Assembly (NCBI GenBank): GCA_009908925.1
Contig: JAAAOH010000244.1
Span: forward strand, 1-8,376
Direction: 5' to 3'
Length of the DNA stretch: 8,376 bases
Source: Spirochaetota bacterium
GTDB lineage: Bacteria > Spirochaetota > Spirochaetia > DSM-27196 > PWMO01
A model generated the notes under the pieces. It did not search any database. It saw only the letters and a program-made list of their open reading frames with translations, and was not told the DNA's origin. A program made the translations under genes and the position numbers. Numbering within the stretch: position 1 is the first letter of the stretch; every line of letters begins with the position of its first letter. This document shows positions 5,580 through 8,376 of this stretch, piece by piece.

Positions 5580-6774
5580 ATGGAGCACGTCATAGAACGC
5601 TACGAGCGCAAGTTCGGGGCGCCGGCGCCGCCCTCGCGCGCGGTGCGCTCACCTCTTCGCATCTGCCCGCTCGGCGCCCACGTCGATCACCAGGACGGCG
5701 TCGTCAGCGGTATGGCGCTGACCGACAGCATAGACCTCGTCTACACGCCCGAGGATGACGGGTACCTGCGGGTCCAGAGCCTTGATTTTCCTGACGAGGA
5801 ATACTTTCACGTCGATCAGGTGCCCGACATGGTGCCGACCTTCTGGGGAAACTACCTGCGGGGCGCGGTCCTTTCGCTCTCGCGGAGCTTCAAGCTCCAT
5901 CGCGGCATCCGGGGCGTCGTGCGCGGGAACCTTCCCATCGGCGGGCTGAGCTCGTCCGCGGCGGTCACCACGGCCTATCTGATGGCGCTCTGTGACGTGA
6001 ACGAGATCGAGATCCCGCCGCGGGAGCTCGCTCATCGACTACAGCCACTGGGTGGAGACCGACTTCATCGGGCTGAACAACGGCATCCTCGACCAGTCGG
6101 CGAACATCCTCAGCCGCGACGGCTACCTCATGGTAATGGACTGCCGGACCGAGGAGTTCGACATGGTGCCGCGCTCTCCGTCCATGCCGGAGTTCGAGAT
6201 GGTCATCGTCTACTCGGGCATCAGCACGACCCTCATAAAGACCGACTACAACAATCGTGTCGACGAATGCAAGGTTGCCGCATGGCTGCTGCAGGAGCTC
6301 GCGGGCCTGCAGGTCTCCGCCTTTCGCGACGTGAAGCTTCGTGACATTCCCCGCGAGGTGTACGAAGAGCACGCCGACGGCCTGCCGGGGCGTTTCCGCA
6401 GGCGTGCCGATCACTTCTACGGTGAGCTCGCACGCGTGGAAGCCGGCGTCGAGGCGTGGAAGCAGGGTGATATAGACGAGTTCGGCCGGCAGGTCTTTGC
6501 CTCCGGGGAGAGCTCCATCTCCAAATATGAGAGCGGCTGTCCGGAGCTCATCACCATCTACGAGACTCTCGCCGAGAGCGAGGGAGTCTACGGCGCGCGA
6601 TTCAGCGGTGCCGGCTATCGCGGATGCTGCATCGGCCTTGTCGATCCCGCCTACAAGGAGTCCATTCGGGCGCGTATCGACGAAGTATATCCGGCAAGGC
6701 ATCCGGCCTTTCGCGACCTGTACCGCGTCTTCTTCAGCAGGACTGCCGACGGCGCGGAGGTGATGTCCCTGTGA
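5580..6774 (+). pseudogene. GHMP sugar kinase, galacturonokinase/galactokinase-like, frameshifted
   Basis: A GHMP-superfamily kinase that phosphorylates a sugar at C1 with ATP. Motif 1 reads RICPLGAHVDHQDG (residues 27-40) where GalK has GRVNLIGEHTDYNDG; motif 2 is GGLSSSAA (121-128); motif 3, SGAGYRGCC, is near 6603-6630. The RICPLGAH-DHQ signature, NNGILDQSA, MDCRT and YGARFSGAGYRGCC resemble plant galacturonokinase (EC 2.7.1.44) more than classical galactokinase, so D-galacturonate is a plausible substrate; this is judged from memory of the family. The frame opened at 5580 is correct up to about 6029, and homology then continues in the +1 frame to TGA 6772-6774. GCTC is present twice in tandem (6026-6033); removing one copy restores RELIDYSHWVETDFIGLNNG and a protein of 396 residues. 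ATG 5580 is the only usable start in frame and lacks a strong SD (GGGG is 13-14 nt upstream). The nucleotidyltransferase gene overlaps its stop. Confidence 0.85.
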
Positions 6775-7544
6775 CCGGAATTATCCTTGCTGCGGGCTAC
6801 GCCACACGCCTCTATCCGCTGACCAGGGATTTCCCCAAACCCCTGCTCGAGGTCGCCGGGCGGAGCATCCTCGACCGGATCGTGGATAACGCCCGCCGCG
6901 TGTCGGGAATGCAGCGTCTGGTGGTGGTAACCAACTCTCGCTTCGCCTCGCACTTCGAAGACTGGCGCGACGCACGGTTTGGCGCCGGCCGCGCCGCCGA
7001 CAGGGCCGGGCCGCGGGTGGACATCATAAACGACGGCTCCACCTCCAACGCCAATCGTATCGGCGCGCTCGCCGACCTCCACCTCGCGGTCGAGGAGGCC
7101 GACGTGGATGGCGATGCGATGGTGCTCGCCGGTGACAACCTCTTCGATTTCGAGCTCGCCGACTTCGCCACGTTTTTCCGGGAAGCGGGATGCGACTGCA
7201 TCTCCGCGCACGAGCTCACCGACGTCGAGCAGCTCCGCCGCACCGGCGTTGCGGAGCTCGCCGACGACGATCGGGTTCTTCACTTCGCCGAGAAGCCCGC
7301 AGAGCCGCGCTCTACCTGGGCGGTGCCGCCGTTCTACGCCTACACCCGCCGCACCCTCCGCGAGCGCCTGCCCGCCTTCCTGGCTCAGGGCGGTGAAGGT
7401 GACGCGCCGGGGAGCTTCATCCCCTGGCTCATCGAGCGTGCGCCGGTGTATGCCTTTCGCTTCGAGGGAGCGCGGCACGACATCGGCAACCGGGAGAGCT
7501 ACGAGCGGGTATCCAGGCTCTTCGCTGCCGACCACTCCGGGTAA
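6771..7544 (+). CDS. Sugar-1-phosphate nucleotidyltransferase (RmlA/GalU-like fold)
   Basis: A 257-residue cytoplasmic NTP-transferase that would join a sugar-1-phosphate to UTP, dTTP or a similar NTP, releasing pyrophosphate. Seen: the N-terminal nucleotide-binding signature GIILAAGYATRLYPLT...PKPLL (residues 3-26), where Tyr10-Ala11 replace the usual x-Gly of GxGTR; LAGDNLF with the metal-binding Asp122; AEKPAEP; and a late HDIGNRESY with Asp237, typical of the family. The start is GTG 6771, overlapping the kinase TGA (GTGA at 6771-6774), with GGAGG at 6756-6760. A start further upstream (6624) would add 49 residues without similarity and lie inside the kinase. There is no C-terminal hexapeptide acyltransferase domain. 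Pairing with the C1 kinase suggests it activates that enzyme's product; the nucleotide and sugar cannot be read from sequence. LicC-like choline-phosphate cytidylyltransferase is an alternative. Confidence 0.88.
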   Translation: MTGIILAAGYATRLYPLTRDFPKPLLEVAGRSILDRIVDNARRVSGMQRLVVVTNSRFASHFEDWRDARFGAGRAADRAGPRVDIINDGSTSNANRIGALADLHLAVEEADVDGDAMVLAGDNLFDFELADFATFFREAGCDCISAHELTDVEQLRRTGVAELADDDRVLHFAEKPAEPRSTWAVPPFYAYTRRTLRERLPAFLAQGGEGDAPGSFIPWLIERAPVYAFRFEGARHDIGNRESYERVSRLFAADHSG

Positions 7545-7547
7545 TTA

Positions 7548-7577
7548 TTGACTAATTAGCGGTATTAGTAATACAAT
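7548..7577 (+). promoter_or_regulatory. Promoter of the double-receiver gene, spacer with palindromes
   Basis: TTGACT (7548-7553) and TACAAT (7572-7577) are 18 nt apart, a strong sigma70-type match. Counting 7 nt from the end of the -10 puts +1 on A7584, which is the A of the start codon. The spacer holds CTAATTAG (7552-7559), and TATTA-G-TAATA (7563-7573) overlaps the -10; either could be a repressor operator. Confidence 0.72.
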
Positions 7578-7583
7578 CGCCCT

Positions 7584-8376
7584 ATGAGCGAAGTCAGACG
7601 CGGTGGCGACGGGCCCACCGTTGCCGTCGTAAATGATGATCGGGTATCCCTCACCCGGATGAGCGGCGTTCTCGAGGGGAACGGCTATGCCGTGTTGAAG
7701 TACGACAGCGCCGAAGGCTTGCTCTGCGATGAGTCTTCGGCCGCTCGGTCGGACCTCATCATCACCGATCTCCATATGCCGGACATCGATGGATGGCGAC
7801 TCGTGCGCCTCCTGCGGTCCGCCGAATACGCCACCTTCAACGAGGTGATACCGATACTCGTGGTATCGGCGACGTTCTCGGGCACCGACACGGAGGAGAT
7901 CTCCGCGGACATTGGCGCCGACGGCTTCCTGAGCTCACCGGCGCCGTCCGACGAGCTCCTCGATCAGGTTGCCGCTCTGTTGCGCGGGGCGGCCCCCAGG
8001 CGGAGCCCGCGTGTGCTCATCGTCGACGACAGCGTGAGTCTGCTTCAGCTGCTCGAGACCGCGTTCGCCGACGGCGGCTACCTCACCGAAACCGCCGAGA
8101 CCGCGGCCGCAGCCCGCGAGGCCCTCCTGCGCGACAGCTTCGACGTGGTCGTCATCGACTATCACCTGCCCGACGGCACCGGCGACGGGCTCCTCGAAGA
8201 GCTGCGGAGCTCCCGGCCCGAGTCTGCGGGCATCGTCATCACCAGCAACAGTGACCCGCGGCTTGCGGTATCGCTCATGCGGGCGGGTGCCGCCGGATAC
8301 CTGCGAAAGCCCTTCGAACCGGACCATCTCCTCGAGCTCAGCGCCCGCGCCCGACGCGAGCGCGCACTTCTGCGTG
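7584..8376 (+). CDS. Tandem receiver-domain signalling protein, 3' partial
   Basis: The frame is open from ATG 7584 to the window edge (264 complete codons). Two CheY-like receiver domains are seen. REC1 (about 11-135) has the acid pair Asp18-Asp19 and the phosphoacceptor Asp62 in ITDLHMPDIDG, but Ser118-Pro where the conserved Lys-Pro should be. REC2 (about 143-258) is complete: Asp148-Asp149, phosphoacceptor Asp192 in VIDYHLPDGTGDG, Ser221 in ITSNSD, and Lys242-Pro. The sequence after REC2 is Arg-rich (ARARRERALLR), like the linker to a PAS or histidine-kinase module or to an output domain outside the window. The start is forced: TAA at 7569-7571 is in frame upstream, no other start lies before the REC1 beta strand, and no SD is seen. 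A phosphorelay or hybrid kinase role is inferred. Confidence 0.9.
   Translation, partial: MSEVRRGGDGPTVAVVNDDRVSLTRMSGVLEGNGYAVLKYDSAEGLLCDESSAARSDLIITDLHMPDIDGWRLVRLLRSAEYATFNEVIPILVVSATFSGTDTEEISADIGADGFLSSPAPSDELLDQVAALLRGAAPRRSPRVLIVDDSVSLLQLLETAFADGGYLTETAETAAAAREALLRDSFDVVVIDYHLPDGTGDGLLEELRSSRPESAGIVITSNSDPRLAVSLMRAGAAGYLRKPFEPDHLLELSARARRERALLR

Noticed and set aside
4788..5588. Long open frame on the minus strand (266 codons)
   Set aside because: It lies opposite rubrerythrin, has no family similarity that I recognise, and is the usual shadow of a GC-rich gene.
6624..6770. Upstream start for the nucleotidyltransferase
   Set aside because: It would lie within the kinase coding region and adds 49 residues before the N-terminal GIILAAG signature, which normally begins at residue 2-5.
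6651..7535. Long open frame on the minus strand (294 codons)
   Set aside because: It is antisense to the clearly conserved nucleotidyltransferase; its composition reflects codon-position GC bias, not a protein family.

Overview
The window is a GC-rich bacterial chromosomal segment in which every gene I can support lies on the + strand. The gene set suggests a member of the Spirochaetota (Spirochaeta/Alkalispirochaeta-like), but this is inference from gene content and protein style, not from a marker gene. The pointers are an archaeal-type CMP kinase with a GCGN P-loop next to yicC, a Ub-Mut7-C RNase, a DUF3179 lipoprotein and short RmlA-like nucleotidyltransferases. I saw no rRNA, tRNA, CRISPR array, IS element or phage gene.

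Region 1 (1-3030) is the end of an operon whose promoter lies outside the window. It holds the 3' two thirds of murC (peptidoglycan), then yicC (UPF0701 endoribonuclease), cmk (CMP kinase) and a ubiquitin-fold/Mut7-C RNase protein with a zinc ribbon. Start and stop codons overlap or nearly touch (ATGA overlap, 4-nt gap, 8-nt overlap), so translation is probably coupled. Two RNA-cleaving families flank a CMP kinase, which suggests RNA turnover joined to CMP recycling.

Region 2 (3031-5435) has two single genes with their own signals. A DUF3179 lipoprotein sits behind an AT-rich promoter region and ends at a GC hairpin plus T-run. A canonical rubrerythrin has a good sigma70-type promoter (TTGCGA-N17-TATAGT), a predicted 117-nt leader that can pair with its own Shine-Dalgarno, and a chain of three hairpins after the stop, the last a typical terminator.

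Region 3 (5436-7544) is a two-gene unit: a GHMP sugar kinase that looks more like plant galacturonokinase than classical GalK, and an overlapping sugar-1-phosphate nucleotidyltransferase. Together they could convert a free sugar or uronic acid to its nucleotide-activated form.

Region 4 (7545-8376) starts a double-receiver signalling protein that runs off the window. Its promoter places the predicted transcription start on the A of the ATG, so the mRNA should be leaderless.

The most unusual feature is that three conserved genes (yicC, the DUF3179 gene and the GHMP kinase) each carry a frame disruption. Each can be explained by one extra copy of a short tandem unit (CG, CCTGG, GCTC), and removing that copy restores the family sequence. 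These could be real slippage mutations, phase-variable sites or assembly errors; the sequence alone cannot decide.
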